A stretch of 64,000 nt of DNA, taken from positions 1 through 64,000 of the forward strand of contig JALCKY010000003.1 in assembly GCA_022647575.1 (NCBI GenBank), given 5' to 3'. Below the pieces are notes generated by a model, which saw only the letters and a program-made list of their open reading frames with translations, was not told where the DNA came from and did not search any database. Position numbers and translations under genes: made by a program. Numbering within the stretch: the first letter of the stretch is position 1; each line of letters opens with the position of its first letter. The DNA comes from Lachnospiraceae bacterium. Lineage in GTDB: Bacteria > Bacillota > Clostridia > Lachnospirales > Lachnospiraceae. Shown here piece by piece: positions 9,555-19,079 of this stretch.

Positions 9555-10967
9555 ATGCTCAAGGGAAAAAGCACAATAGAACTGACAGACGTCCACACGG
9601 GCAAAAAAGAAATATACCGGGATGAGAACCTTGTAACAGAGGCAATCGCGGACATCTTAAATACCAATATCCAGGGAGCCATGTTTAACAATCCCTACTT
9701 CGACGGTAAATATGGCGAGGACTGGATGCTGCCAATCTACAGCAGGCTGACGGGCGGACTCCTGCTATATCAGAATCCGGTTGAGGAAGATCCTGCAAAT
9801 ATCTACGCACCGCTCGACAATCCGCTCATAGGATACGCGTCCAATGACGCGAACAATACGGAGGACATCCGGCGCGGCAGCAGAAACCTTACAGAAAGCA
9901 AAACTGTAGATGGCGGTTTCAAATATGTCTGGGACTTTGCGACCTCGCAGGCGAACGGGACAATATCCTGTATTTCCCTCACGAATGTACTGGCTGGCAA
10001 AGGAACGCAGTATGACAGCAATTACTTTGTGCGTTTAAAAAGCGATAACGTCATTTCAAACATACCGGGAAACCAGAGCAATTATCAGGAGAACCACCGG
10101 ACATATATCAAAGACGGTTATCGTCTGGAGATGATCCCTGTTTATAATTCAACCTCGGTTACCCTGAGAAAGGTATCGGAGGATTATCTCCATGCCAGAC
10201 TTATGCAGCGGCCATACAGCTTAGTTGCTACGGATGCAGTGGAAGAAAAAACAATCGAGCTGAACCACTATCCATACTGGTATGCCTATAGCGGAGGGAA
10301 CAAGGACGGGACGGTTGCTCCCTATAACAATTCCGGCGATGCTTTCCCGTATCTGTTCCATGCCGCAGATGGCAACTGGTATGGAATCAGCCGGAGGGAC
10401 AATCAGAAATACAGCTATTCCTCCGGCAGCACGGATTATTACAATCACGAAAGCTACGAATGGTTTCTCGATACCGTAAGCGCAGAAAAGGCAACCACGC
10501 AAAAAATCATCCTGCCTGCAAATACTTCAGAAATCAGTCATATCGGTATGAGTGGGAAGTGGCTTATGTTTGCTATTGGAAATACAGTCTATCGGATTGA
10601 CACAACCAGCGTGGCCAATATCGAGGTCGTGCCCAATGCATCCTACAACAGCTCAAGCCTGCATACCTTCCTCATTGACGATGATGTCGTGATTAACGAT
10701 TGGTATTACTTAAACGGCGAACCGAAGCTGCATGTCCGCAATCTCCAGTCAAACGATTATGCAAGATGGGGCAGAAAATCTATGGCAAGATATAAGACCT
10801 TCGCCTATCAGGAATACTACTGCTCCTATGGCAACTATTACTTCTACAAGGATCTGTATCTGTATACGCCATATCTTGCGACCATCAACAATCTGGCGAC
10901 TCCGGTCATCAAGACGGCGGACAAGACGATGAAAATCACCTATACGCTGACGGAAACGCAGTCGTAA
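9555..10967 (+). CDS. Phage tail fibre/receptor-binding-like protein, unknown
   Basis: The 470-residue protein starts at ATG 9555 (MLKGKSTIELTDVHTGKKEI), 2 nt after the preceding stop, with AGGGAGG upstream. It is rich in Tyr, Asn and Ser, has no transmembrane segment or signal peptide, and is the last structural gene before the lysis module. That location and composition suggest a side-fibre or host-recognition protein. The N-terminal MLKGKSTIELTD pattern is shared with many uncharacterised Firmicute prophage tail proteins, in my recollection. Confidence 0.5.
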   Translation: MLKGKSTIELTDVHTGKKEIYRDENLVTEAIADILNTNIQGAMFNNPYFDGKYGEDWMLPIYSRLTGGLLLYQNPVEEDPANIYAPLDNPLIGYASNDANNTEDIRRGSRNLTESKTVDGGFKYVWDFATSQANGTISCISLTNVLAGKGTQYDSNYFVRLKSDNVISNIPGNQSNYQENHRTYIKDGYRLEMIPVYNSTSVTLRKVSEDYLHARLMQRPYSLVATDAVEEKTIELNHYPYWYAYSGGNKDGTVAPYNNSGDAFPYLFHAADGNWYGISRRDNQKYSYSSGSTDYYNHESYEWFLDTVSAEKATTQKIILPANTSEISHIGMSGKWLMFAIGNTVYRIDTTSVANIEVVPNASYNSSSLHTFLIDDDVVINDWYYLNGEPKLHVRNLQSNDYARWGRKSMARYKTFAYQEYYCSYGNYYFYKDLYLYTPYLATINNLATPVIKTADKTMKITYTLTETQS

Positions 10968-11045
10968 ACAACAATCTATATGCACTGGGCGACTTCCTGC
11001 GGGAGGCCGCCTTTTTCATGCAAAAAATCAAAGGAGGAATTTCTC

Positions 11046-11470
11046 ATGAAAGAATTCTGGAACACGTTACAACTTATTTTTGCTGCTGTCGGCGGTTGGC
11101 TTGGCTATTTCTTGGCGGCTGCGACGGATTGCTTATCGCGCTGCTGATCTTTGTCGTCTGCGACTACATCACCGGTGTCATGGGCGCGATCAGCGACAAA
11201 AAGCTCTCCTCGGCGGTCGGCTTTCGCGGCATCTGCCGCAAGGTGCTGATCTTCATTCTGGTCGGCATCGCAAACGTCATCGACATCAATGTGCTCGGAC
11301 AGGTCGGTGTCCTGCGGACGGCAGTCATCTTCTTCTACATCTCGAATGAAGGTCTGTCCCTGATTGAAAATGCTGCCCACCTTGGACTTCCGATTCCGGG
11401 AAAGCTGAAGGAAGTACTGGAGCAGCTGCATAACCGTGATGAAAAAGACACGGATAAGGAGGAAAAATAA
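11046..11470 (+). pseudogene. Phage holin, frameshifted
   Basis: The natural start is ATG 11046 (MKEFWNTLQLIFAAVGGWLGYFL) after AAAGGAGG. Near 11113-11116 the sequence seems to lack one G, and the rest (GGCDGLLIALLIFVVCDYITGVMGAI...) continues in another frame to 11470. Joined, the pieces make a holin of about 140 residues of the phi-CD/TcdE-like phage holin family, with several hydrophobic helices and a charged C-terminus. As written, the first membrane segment is cut from the remainder. It ends 1 nt before the lysin start. Confidence 0.75.
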
Positions 11471-11471
11471 C

Positions 11472-12421
11472 ATGGCTATAAAAGGAATTGACGTATCGGT
11501 ATGGCAGGGTGCGATTGATTTTAACGCTGTCAGGAACAGCGGAGTTGATTTTGTGATCATCCGCGCAGGCTACGGTACAAACTCAAAAGACAAGTACTTT
11601 GAAGAAAACTACAGGAAGGCAAAAGCTGCCGAACTTCACGTCGGCGCTTACTGGTACAGCTATGCAGACAGCTTCTCCGAGGCCGTACAGGAAGCTGAAA
11701 TGTTCCTGTCTACACTTGCCGGGAAGCAGTTTGACTATCCTGTTTTCCTCGACATGGAGGAAAAGAAGCAGATCGAAGCCGGGACTGATTTCTGCTCCGG
11801 CCTGATCAAGACTTTCTGCGACAGGCTGGAGGCTGCCGGATACTTTGCCGGTTTTTATACTTCTGCATCCTTCGCGGGATCTGTTGTGACGGACGCTGTC
11901 CGCAAACGTTACTGTTACTGGTGCGCCCAGTGGGCCGATGCCTGCAGCTATGAAGACTCCTGCGGAATCTGGCAGCACAGCTCCAATGGCTCCGTTCCCG
12001 GCATCAATGGCCGTGTGGATATGGACTGGTCATATCAGGACTTCCCGACAGTCATCATTGGCGGCGGGTTTAACGGATACTCAAAATCAGCTGACGATAC
12101 TCCTACTCCCGTCGCTTCAAAAACCGTTGATGAGCTGGCGCATGAAGTGCTCGCTGGGAACTGGGGCAACGGCGAAGAACGGAAGAATCGCCTCTCTCTG
12201 CTGCCGGTTATGATTATGATTCCGTGCAGTCCAAGGTGAACGAGCTGTGCGGCGTCCATAATGAACCTCAGCCTGTTTATTACACCGTGAAATCAGGCGA
12301 TACGCTCTCTGCCATCGCCCGCCAGTACGGTACAACTGTTTCTGCTATCCAGTCCATGAACAGCTCACTGATTCAAAATGTTAATCTGATTCTGGTCGGC
12401 TGGAAGATCAGAGTGAAATAA
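11472..12421 (+). pseudogene. Endolysin: GH25 lysozyme + Cpl-7-like + LysM, frameshifted
   Basis: The first frame (ATG 11472, AAGGAGG upstream) encodes a GH25 muramidase domain of about 200 residues with the hallmarks KGIDVSVWQG, FLDMEEK and WQHSSNGSVPGINGRVDMDW. A linker and the beginning of a CW_7 (Cpl-7) repeat follow. A CT-repeat tract at 12192-12199 seems two bases too long; the first frame then runs out at 12239. The other frame supplies the rest of the Cpl-7 repeat ([11 protein letters not shown]) and a LysM domain ([18 protein letters not shown]). The catalytic domain is intact, so a truncated enzyme could still be active but would lack its LysM wall-binding part. Confidence 0.8.
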
Positions 12422-12439
12422 CCATCATCCAGTTTCTCG

Positions 12440-12480
12440 CCTGCGAGTGTTCCTTTTTGGAATACCCGCAGGTTTTTTTT
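12440..12480 (+). terminator. Intrinsic terminator after lysin
   Basis: CCTGCG at 12440-12445 pairs with CGCAGG at 12467-12472, and the inner arms GTGTTCC and GGAATAC extend the stem around a T loop. A run of eight T follows. It ends the late operon before the recombinase module. Confidence 0.8.
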
Positions 12481-12538
12481 ATTTTCTTCCGCTCAAATCA
12501 CCGTTCATCTCCAGTGGGAAATTGGAGGTGGATAAGTT

Positions 12539-12745
12539 ATGACAGACAATAATACAAGTGCTCCAACTGGATATTTCACACAGGAGCGCATTCAGGGAGA
12601 CCTTGACTACAAAAGAGCTCAGGCCATCGCGAAAACAATGCTTGATTCCGGGCTCATATCCGTTGCTGAATTCAACAAATTATCGGACATCAACCTTAAA
12701 ACTTTCTCTCCCTTGTTCGCGGAAATATATCCGAATAATGCTTGA
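12539..12745 (+). CDS. SHOCT-like small protein beside recombinases
   Basis: This 68-residue protein contains a short C-terminal-type helical motif (LDYKRAQAIAKTMLDSGLISVAEFNKL) resembling SHOCT domains. Small proteins of this kind are common just upstream of paired or tripled large serine recombinases in Clostridia. A GGAGG lies 10 nt before the ATG. It may help recombination directionality, but that is only an inference from position. It is intact while the recombinases are not. Confidence 0.6.
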   Translation: MTDNNTSAPTGYFTQERIQGDLDYKRAQAIAKTMLDSGLISVAEFNKLSDINLKTFSPLFAEIYPNNA

Positions 12746-12797
12746 TAGTATAGGCATTCAGAGTGATGTATAGACATGCGGAAAGGAGGATGAACCC

Positions 12798-14357
12798 TTG
12801 AAAAAAATAACGAAAATCGAAGAAAATAAAAATGTAGGCTGATGCAAAGCGAAAGCTCCGCGTAGCTGCTTATTGCCGTGTCAGCACAGACTCTGACGCG
12901 CAGGCAGAAAGTCTTGAAGCACAGGTCACACACTATGAAAACTATATTGCTGCCCGGAATGATTGGAAGTGCGCTGGCGTTTATTATGATGAAGGCATCA
13001 CAGGTACAAAGAAGGAGAAACGTCCTGAGCTTAACCGCATGCTTGCCGACTGCAAAGCCGGGAAGATTGATTTTATCATCTCGAAATCAATCAGTCGCTT
13101 CAGCCGCAACACTGCTGACTGCCTTGAGCTTGTCAGAAAGCTTCTCAACCTGAATATTCCTGTTTATTTTGAAAAGGAAAACATCAATACCGGCTCGATG
13201 GAAAGCGAATTATTCCTATCAATCCTTTCCAGTATGGCTGCAGACGAATCCCTATCCATTTCAGAGAATAGCAAGTGGTCTGTGCAGCGCCGATTTGAAA
13301 ACGCGACGTTCAAGATCGGATGCCCGCCCTACGGCTACGATTGGAATAAGCAGAACATAGTCGTCAACCCGGAGCAGGCGGCAATTGTAAAAAGGATTTT
13401 CGCTTCTGCTCTTTCCGGCATTGGCACCGCAAAAATTGCCAACATGCTGAATGAAGAAAAGATTCCTACCAGGAAAGGCCATCACTGGAGCGCATCCACA
13501 GTCAAAGGGATTCTGACAAATGAGAAGTATACCGGCGATGTTCTTTTCCAGAAGACCTACACGGATGCGCAGTTCAACCGCCACCACAATCGCGGTGAGA
13601 AAAATCAGTACTTTGTATCAGATCATCACGAGGCAATCATCAGCCACAGCGAGTTTGAAGCCGCTGGTAAGATGTTAAAGCAGCACGCCAAAGAAAAAAA
13701 CGTCATTCCAGACAGTGAGAAGTACCAGAAGCGCTATGCCTTCTCAGGGAAAATAATCTGCGGCAAATGCGGCAGCACCTTCAAACGCCGGACGCATTAC
13801 ACATCTGGCGACAGTTACATAGCATGGTGCTGTAATACGCATCTGAACGACAAGAACGCCTGCAGCATGAAATCCATAAAGGACGATGACCTGAAGCTGG
13901 CTTTTGTCACGATGATGAACAAGCTTGTTTTCGCTCATCGCTACGTGCTGAAGCCTTATACAGAGGCCCTCAAGACAGAATCCACAGACGATTCCCTGCG
14001 CCGGATTCAGGAGCTGACGACTGAACTCGCTCAGAACACAGAGCAGCGTGAAAGGCTCCAGCAACTGGCCGCACAGGGATTTCTAGATAAGGTACTCTTT
14101 ACAAAGGAAACAAATGAGCTTCTGACAAAGGCTGACCGCATCCGAAAAGAAATGGATGCGCAAAGAATAACGTTTCGTCGGATGTTTCTAAGGTCAATGC
14201 AGCAACCGCCCTTCTTCACTTTGCCGAAAAAGGTGAAATGCTGGAAACCTTCAATGAAGAATTATTTGAAAAACATGTGAGCCGGATAACTGTAATCAGC
14301 CGAACCGAGTACCGCTTCGAACTAAAATGCGGCCTCTCGCTCACGGAAAGGATATGA
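12798..14357 (+). pseudogene. Large serine recombinase 1, frameshifted
   Basis: The TTG start at 12798 follows AAAGGAGG. The resolvase domain carries the nucleophile motif [11 protein letters not shown], then a recombinase domain (CPPYGYDWN..., NEKYTGDVLFQKTY), a zinc ribbon (CGKCGSTF) and a coiled coil. A surplus G near 12837-12838 breaks the frame before the catalytic Ser, and a missing A near 14168 changes the C-terminal frame. The true end (ELKCGLSLTERI) is reached at 14357. Overlap with the next gene is ATGA. No full-length product can be made as written, so this integrase is probably inactive. Confidence 0.8.
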
Positions 14358-14779
14358 AAATGGGACACACACCCTACGGATACAAATTGAAAATGGAAAG
14401 GCAGTTATTGACAATGAAGCTGTCGCCAAAAATTAAGAAAACTGTATGAAGCCTATCTTGCAGGTGCTTCATTACAGAAGGCTGCCAATGATGCCGGTAT
14501 CGAAATGACGTAAAGCATTGCGGTGCCAAACGAATCATGGGAAATCGTCATTATCTCGGCGACAGCTTCTATCCGGCCCTCATTGACAAGTGAAACCTTC
14601 GAACAGGCCGAAGCCGAAAAGCAGCGTCGGGCAAAAGCGCTCGGACGGTTGAACAGAAAAAAAATAAGGTGGTAATACGGTCAGCTCCTACGCTTTGAAA
14701 ATTGAAAAAAGATTACATTACGATCCTGGCAGCGCAGGCCGAGTACCTTTACAGCCTGATAGAAAGGTCGGTGATTTGA
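14354..14779 (+). pseudogene. Short recombinase-associated protein, remnant
   Basis: Read across frames, the segment encodes GHTPYGY, a run like KKLYEAYLAG, then NRHYLGDSFYPALIDKETFEQAEAEK and [15 protein letters not shown]. This is the small middle protein of three-gene serine recombinase cassettes, which looks like an isolated recombinase domain. At least five single-base or few-base indels interrupt it, mostly in A runs (about 14386-14435), plus shifts near 14513 and 14592. It is clearly the most decayed gene here. It starts in ATGA with recombinase 1 and ends in TGATG with recombinase 3. Confidence 0.7.
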
Positions 14780-16346
14780 TGGCAAGCGTTACATTTATTC
14801 CGGCAAAAAGGCAGGTCGGAAACAACATCAGTAAAGAGGAAGCTCCTAAGCTCCGCGTCGCAGCATACTGCCGTGTCAGCACCGATTCTGACGAACAGGA
14901 AACCAGCTACGACGCACAGGTCTCCCACTACACAGAATACATTCAGAAGAATCCGGAATGGGAGCTTGCAGGTATTTTTGCTGATGACGGCATTTCCGGC
15001 ACCAACACAAAAAAGCGTGATGAGTTTAACCGCATGATTGATGAGTGTATGGCCGGAAACATCGACATGATCATCACAAAATCCATCAGCCGATTCGCCC
15101 GCAACACTCTTGATTGCCTGCAGTATATCCGGCAGCTCAAGGACAAAAATATCCCGGTCTACTTTGAAAAGGAATCCATCAACACAATGGATGCCAAGGG
15201 CGAGGTTCTTATAACGATTATGGCTTCCCTTGCCCAGCAGGAAAGCCAGAGTCTTTCGCAGAACGTAAAGCTCGGTCTGCAGTATCGTTACCAGCAGGGA
15301 AAGGTAAGCGTTAATCACAACCGCTTCCTCGGTTACTCGAAAGACAATGACGGAAAGCTCATAATTGACGCTGAGCAGTCCGAAGTTGTGAAGCGCATCT
15401 ATCGCGAATATCTCGAAGGCCTCAGCATGGACAAAATAGCCTCCGGACTTGAGGCGGATCACATCCTTACCGGTGCCGGAAAAGAAAAATGGCACACGAG
15501 CACGATCAACAAGATTCTCCGGAACGAAAATACATGGGCGATGCCCTTTTGCAGAAAACCTATACCACCGACTTCCTTACAAAGAAACGAATCAAGAACA
15601 CGGCATCGTGCCGCAATACTATGTTGAGGACGATCATCGAAGCCATCATTCCGAAAGAAATCTTCATGCAGGTACAGGAGGAACTTGTCCGCAGGCGCGT
15701 CGTGCACAAGAGCCCGACAGGCAAGAAACGCACCTACTCCTGCAATCATTGCTTTGCGCAGATGATTTTCTGCGGAGAGTGCGGCGAGCTTTACAGGCGC
15801 GTCCATTGGAACAATCACGGCTGCAAATCCATTGTCTGGCGCTGCATCAGCCGCTTGGAGCCATCGGAAGCTGAGAGCAACTGTACGAATCGGACGGTAA
15901 ATGAAGCTGCCCTTGAGGACGTCACGGTCAAATCCTTAAACCGGATTCTACGAGGCAGGAAAGAGTTCTTGGCCCAGCTGCAGGAAAACGTAGCCAGGGC
16001 CGTCGTCACAACCGACACTCTCTCACCGGAAGGCATCCAACTGAGGCTTGAAGATTTACAGAAAGAGCTGCTTCGAAAGGTCGAGGGCGGCAAAGACTAC
16101 AATGCCATCACTGACGAGATGGTTCGCCTGCAGGAAATGAAGAAACAGTCCACGGTCGACAATCACCGTAGAGAAGAAGCCATGAACCGGATCAAGGAAC
16201 TGCAGGATTTCGTCGCCATGCAGAATACAGAAATTCATGTGTTCGATGAATCTCTCGTCAGGAAGCTTATAAAAAGCATCACAATATACACGGATAAGTT
16301 CACCGTCGAATTCAAATCCGGCGTCAGTGTGGATATTGCAGAATAA
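14779..16346 (+). pseudogene. Large serine recombinase 3, frameshifted
   Basis: From ATG 14779 the protein has the resolvase domain ([20 protein letters not shown], catalytic Ser in RVS), [12 protein letters not shown] and a recombinase domain to KILRNE. A missing A in 15527-15530 shifts the frame. A second loss near 15598-15601 and an added C near 15638 shift it twice more. The C-terminal half then runs open with a zinc ribbon (CGECGELYRRV) and coiled coil to TAA at 16346. As written, the catalytic half is severed from the DNA-binding half. Confidence 0.8.
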
Positions 16347-16347
16347 A

Positions 16348-16395
16348 AGAGCAGGCTGCTCCGATAGGAATCTTACCTATGAAGTGGCTTGCTCT
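16348..16395. terminator. Hairpin after recombinase cassette
   Basis: AGAGCA (16348-16353) pairs with TGCTCT (16390-16395), and ATAGG (16364-16368) pairs with CCTAT (16376-16380) inside. It lies between the convergent recombinase and ABC-F genes, so it may serve either. The T run after it is short, so the call is tentative. The prophage end should lie near here. Confidence 0.4.
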
Positions 16396-16451
16396 CTTGT
16401 TTGTACAAATCGGAATTTAATCAAGAAAAAGATCATGCTCATATCACAAAA

Positions 16452-17942
16452 CTATAACTTCACTTTTTTCGTCGCAATTTTCTCACAAAAGGTACTGTCA
16501 TGTTCAACGAACAAAATGGTTGGTTTGAACTGCAAAATTAAATTCTCAATTTGCATACGAGATATTACATCAATATAATTTAACGGTTCGTCCCAAATAT
16601 ATAGGTGAGCGTTTTCGCAAAGACTTCTTGCAATCAATACTTTTTTCTTTTGACCGCCACTAAAATCACGCATATTCTTATCAAATTGTATTCTCGAAAA
16701 ATCAAGCTTGCGAAGAATTGCTTTGAAAAGGCTCTCATCAATTTTGTTTTGTAAAGCGTAATCTGACAAATTTCCGCTTAAAAATGAAGTATCCTGCGAA
16801 ACATACGAAATGGTCAATTGGCTGCCTTTTTCAAAAATACCAGTATGAGTTATATTCTCACCGCAAATAAGCTTTAGTATGCTTGATTTTCCACTTCCGT
16901 TTTTGCCTACAAGAGCAATACGGTCACCACATTCTATGGTAAAGCTGATATCCTGACAAACTGTTTTTCCATCATAGAAAATGGAAACATCGGATAGCTC
17001 TGCAAGCCGGCTTGCATGATAAGAAAGCTGTGTTAATTTTAAATTGTCAGCATTTTCAATATTTTTGACCAGTTTAGACTTTTCTTCAATGGCAGATTCT
17101 TGACGTTCCTCAATAGCTTTGACTCTTTTCATAAGCTTTTTTGATTTTGCACCTTGGAGAGGACGTTTGCCTGCGCTACTACTATCGGTCGCAGTTGAAT
17201 CAAATCCAACTTTTCGACGCTCTGCAGTATCCGCCCAATTCCTTTTTTCTCTTGCGGTTTTTTGAAGACGTTTAACCTCTTTTTTTAGCTTTTCGTTTTC
17301 AGCAAGCTCAAAGTTATCTTGTCGTTCCTTGTTCACAAGCCACGAGGAAAAGTTACCGCTCTGTATTTCAATATTTGTTTTATTAATGGAAAGCACATGG
17401 TCTATGCAGCCGTCTAAAAAAGCTCTGTCATGTGATACTAAGAGAAATCCGCTTTTGGATTTCAGATATCTGCTTACGATTGAGCGCGCTGCGATATCAA
17501 GATGATTTGTAGGTTCATCAATGAGTAAAAAGCTGTTTTCTTTGAGAAATAGAACAGCAAGCAAAACCTTAGTCTTTTCACCATTTGACAACGTTTGAAA
17601 CGGACGATACAACACATCCTCCGACACATCAAGCAATGACAGCTCCCGCAGCAGTTCCCATTGCAGAAAATCCTTACAAATGCTATTGATAACATCCATC
17701 GTGTTTTGTGTTTCGTCAGCCACCGTATAAGGAAAATACTCAAAGTCGACCGAAGATGAAATATTTCCGCTGTATTCAAACTTGCCAAGCAGTAAATTTA
17801 AAAAAGTTGTTTTCCCTCTGCCGTTTCTTCCGATGAAACCCAGTTTCCAATTCGTGTCAATTTGGAAGCTGACATTTTCAAAAATATTGTCGTAACTTCC
17901 CGGATATGAAAAAGTCAAATTATTTACGTTAATAAGCGACAT
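16452..17942 (-). CDS. lsa: Lsa-type ABC-F ribosome protection protein
   Basis: The 496-residue protein has two ABC ATPase halves and no transmembrane segment, as in ABC-F factors that displace lincosamides, streptogramin A and pleuromutilins from the ribosome. Half 1 shows Walker A GRNGRGKTT, signature LSNGEKTK and Walker B LLIDEPTNHLD. A basic inter-domain linker follows at about 210-320. Half 2 shows GKNGSGKSS, FSGGQKKK and YIWDEPLNYID. The start at 17942 (MSLINVNNLTFSYPGSYDNIFENVSF) follows AAGGAGG; an upstream in-frame start runs into the leader. The N-terminus is that of the Lsa family, but the exact subclass cannot be fixed here. A leader peptide and attenuator control it. Confidence 0.85.
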   Translation of the reverse strand: MSLINVNNLTFSYPGSYDNIFENVSFQIDTNWKLGFIGRNGRGKTTFLNLLLGKFEYSGNISSSVDFEYFPYTVADETQNTMDVINSICKDFLQWELLRELSLLDVSEDVLYRPFQTLSNGEKTKVLLAVLFLKENSFLLIDEPTNHLDIAARSIVSRYLKSKSGFLLVSHDRAFLDGCIDHVLSINKTNIEIQSGNFSSWLVNKERQDNFELAENEKLKKEVKRLQKTAREKRNWADTAERRKVGFDSTATDSSSAGKRPLQGAKSKKLMKRVKAIEERQESAIEEKSKLVKNIENADNLKLTQLSYHASRLAELSDVSIFYDGKTVCQDISFTIECGDRIALVGKNGSGKSSILKLICGENITHTGIFEKGSQLTISYVSQDTSFLSGNLSDYALQNKIDESLFKAILRKLDFSRIQFDKNMRDFSGGQKKKVLIARSLCENAHLYIWDEPLNYIDVISRMQIENLILQFKPTILFVEHDSTFCEKIATKKVKL

Positions 17943-17957
17943 GCTTTTGTCCTCCTT

Positions 17958-18000
17958 AAAAATTATGGGCTGCAAGAAAGTACATTCTTGCAGCCCATAA
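17958..18000 (-). promoter_or_regulatory. Attenuator hairpin of the ABC-F gene
   Basis: A perfect 16-bp inverted repeat (17963-17978 and 17985-18000) with a 6-nt loop is followed on the minus strand by five T and then the ribosome site of the ABC-F gene. It looks like an intrinsic terminator in the leader. With the short upstream leader ORF, this is the usual layout of antibiotic-induced, ribosome-mediated attenuation in Lsa, Vga and Msr-type genes. A second weak hairpin (GGCGC/GTGCC arms) lies near 18098-18112. Confidence 0.75.
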
Positions 18001-18048
18001 ACGGACAAAGTCCAGCCAGAAAGGCAAGACAAAGCTATGCGTTTAGAG

Positions 18049-18081
18049 TTAAAGAAGATGGTAACTTTCTTGCATAGGCAT
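18049..18081 (-). CDS. Candidate leader peptide of the ABC-F gene
   Basis: This 10-codon frame encodes MPMQESYHLL and ends 49 nt before the attenuator stem. No strong ribosome site is seen before the ATG. Size and place match leader peptides whose drug-stalled translation opens the attenuator. Another start in a different frame (TTG at 18086) would extend into the ABC-F gene itself, so the assignment is tentative. Confidence 0.45.
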   Translation of the reverse strand: MPMQESYHLL

Positions 18082-18204
18082 AACAAAAGCAGGCACTTTA
18101 AGCGCCCAGGACATCCTATTATGCCTTAATATTTAGCAAGAAATAATACGCATCTTTCCACCCCTATCATTATTTTAAATTATTGTACCATACTTTTCAT
18201 TCTG

Positions 18205-19074
18205 GTGCAAGCCAATCTATATATACAATGCCTAATACTGGATATCCGCCGTCCAGAGGAAGTGTTATCGACCCTTGTCAGTATTAACGAGCGAATTATT
18301 GTAGATGCACCAGAAGATTATCTACTGCTATTACAGGATGAATTCCCATACTTTGAAAAATACGGCGTAACAGATGCTCTTACTGATCTGGTAAATCGCA
18401 TTGAATATTTCATGCAGGAGCATAAAATAAATAGTCCTCGTTCCAAAGCATTATTACTGGACTACAAAGCTGAACTTTTCTATCTAAGAAAAGACTATGC
18501 CAATGCTCTAAAACGCAGAAAAAAAGCACTGGATATCATTACTCCAATGCTTACGGATGATGCAGATATTCAGATTGTCAGTCTTGCATCCAACCTACAC
18601 AATAATATAGCAAACTGCTGTCTAGCTATTAAAGACCTGTTAAATGCAACTGCTGAAATGGAAAAGGCTCTCTCTATTCGAAAAGAATATGAAGCACTTG
18701 GAACTATGGAGAATCACGATGTATTACAGCAGATGGGTAATCTTGTAAGTCTACTGATTCAAGCCAAAGATTACGAACATGCAACTGCTCTACTAGACTT
18801 CTATGAACAGACTGTTATGGAACATGAAGGCAACGATACCTTTGATTATGGCTACTGTCAATTCCAGCGAGGATTACTTGCACTCTCCACAGGAAAAACA
18901 ACCATTGCCGAGAAGCATCTGTTACTTGCAGAATCCATATTTGCTAATACGGTAGGTGTGAATCATGAATACACCAAGGGCATATATGCTTATCTAAATC
19001 TTCTGTATCAGAAATGGAGAAAACCTGAATTGGCAGAGAAATATAAGCAGAAATACATTGATATAGGAAAATAG
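18205..19074 (+). CDS. TPR-repeat protein, probably 5'-truncated
   Basis: The 289-residue protein is all-helical with tetratricopeptide-like units, for example KALLLDYKAELFYLRKDYANALKRRKKALDII at about 90-120 and later repeats around 140-280. Such arrays often form the C-terminal half of STAND/NB-ARC-type or Rgg-like regulators. The GTG start has no clear ribosome site, and coding resemblance seems to begin abruptly next to the ABC-F leader, so I suspect the N-terminal part was lost when that gene was acquired. Base composition is AT-rich like the element around it. No enzyme motif is present. Confidence 0.6.
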   Translation: MQANLYIQCLILDIRRPEEVLSTLVSINERIIVDAPEDYLLLLQDEFPYFEKYGVTDALTDLVNRIEYFMQEHKINSPRSKALLLDYKAELFYLRKDYANALKRRKKALDIITPMLTDDADIQIVSLASNLHNNIANCCLAIKDLLNATAEMEKALSIRKEYEALGTMENHDVLQQMGNLVSLLIQAKDYEHATALLDFYEQTVMEHEGNDTFDYGYCQFQRGLLALSTGKTTIAEKHLLLAESIFANTVGVNHEYTKGIYAYLNLLYQKWRKPELAEKYKQKYIDIGK

Positions 19075-19079
19075 TTTTC

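Larger units (their letters stand above)
1..16346 (+). mobile_element. Decaying siphovirus-type prophage, right part
   Basis: The genes run in the usual order of a Siphovirus late region (capsid, connector, neck, tail tube, tail chaperones, tape measure, tail tip, holin, lysin), followed by a cassette of three large serine recombinases, all on the plus strand. The left end lies outside the window. The right end is probably just after the last recombinase, because such cassettes normally sit beside the attachment site. Capsid, holin, lysin and the recombinases contain small indels, while the tail genes from 522 to 10967 are open. I infer that the element can no longer excise or lyse by itself. 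Sequencing error in homopolymers is the alternative for some of the indels. Confidence 0.85.
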
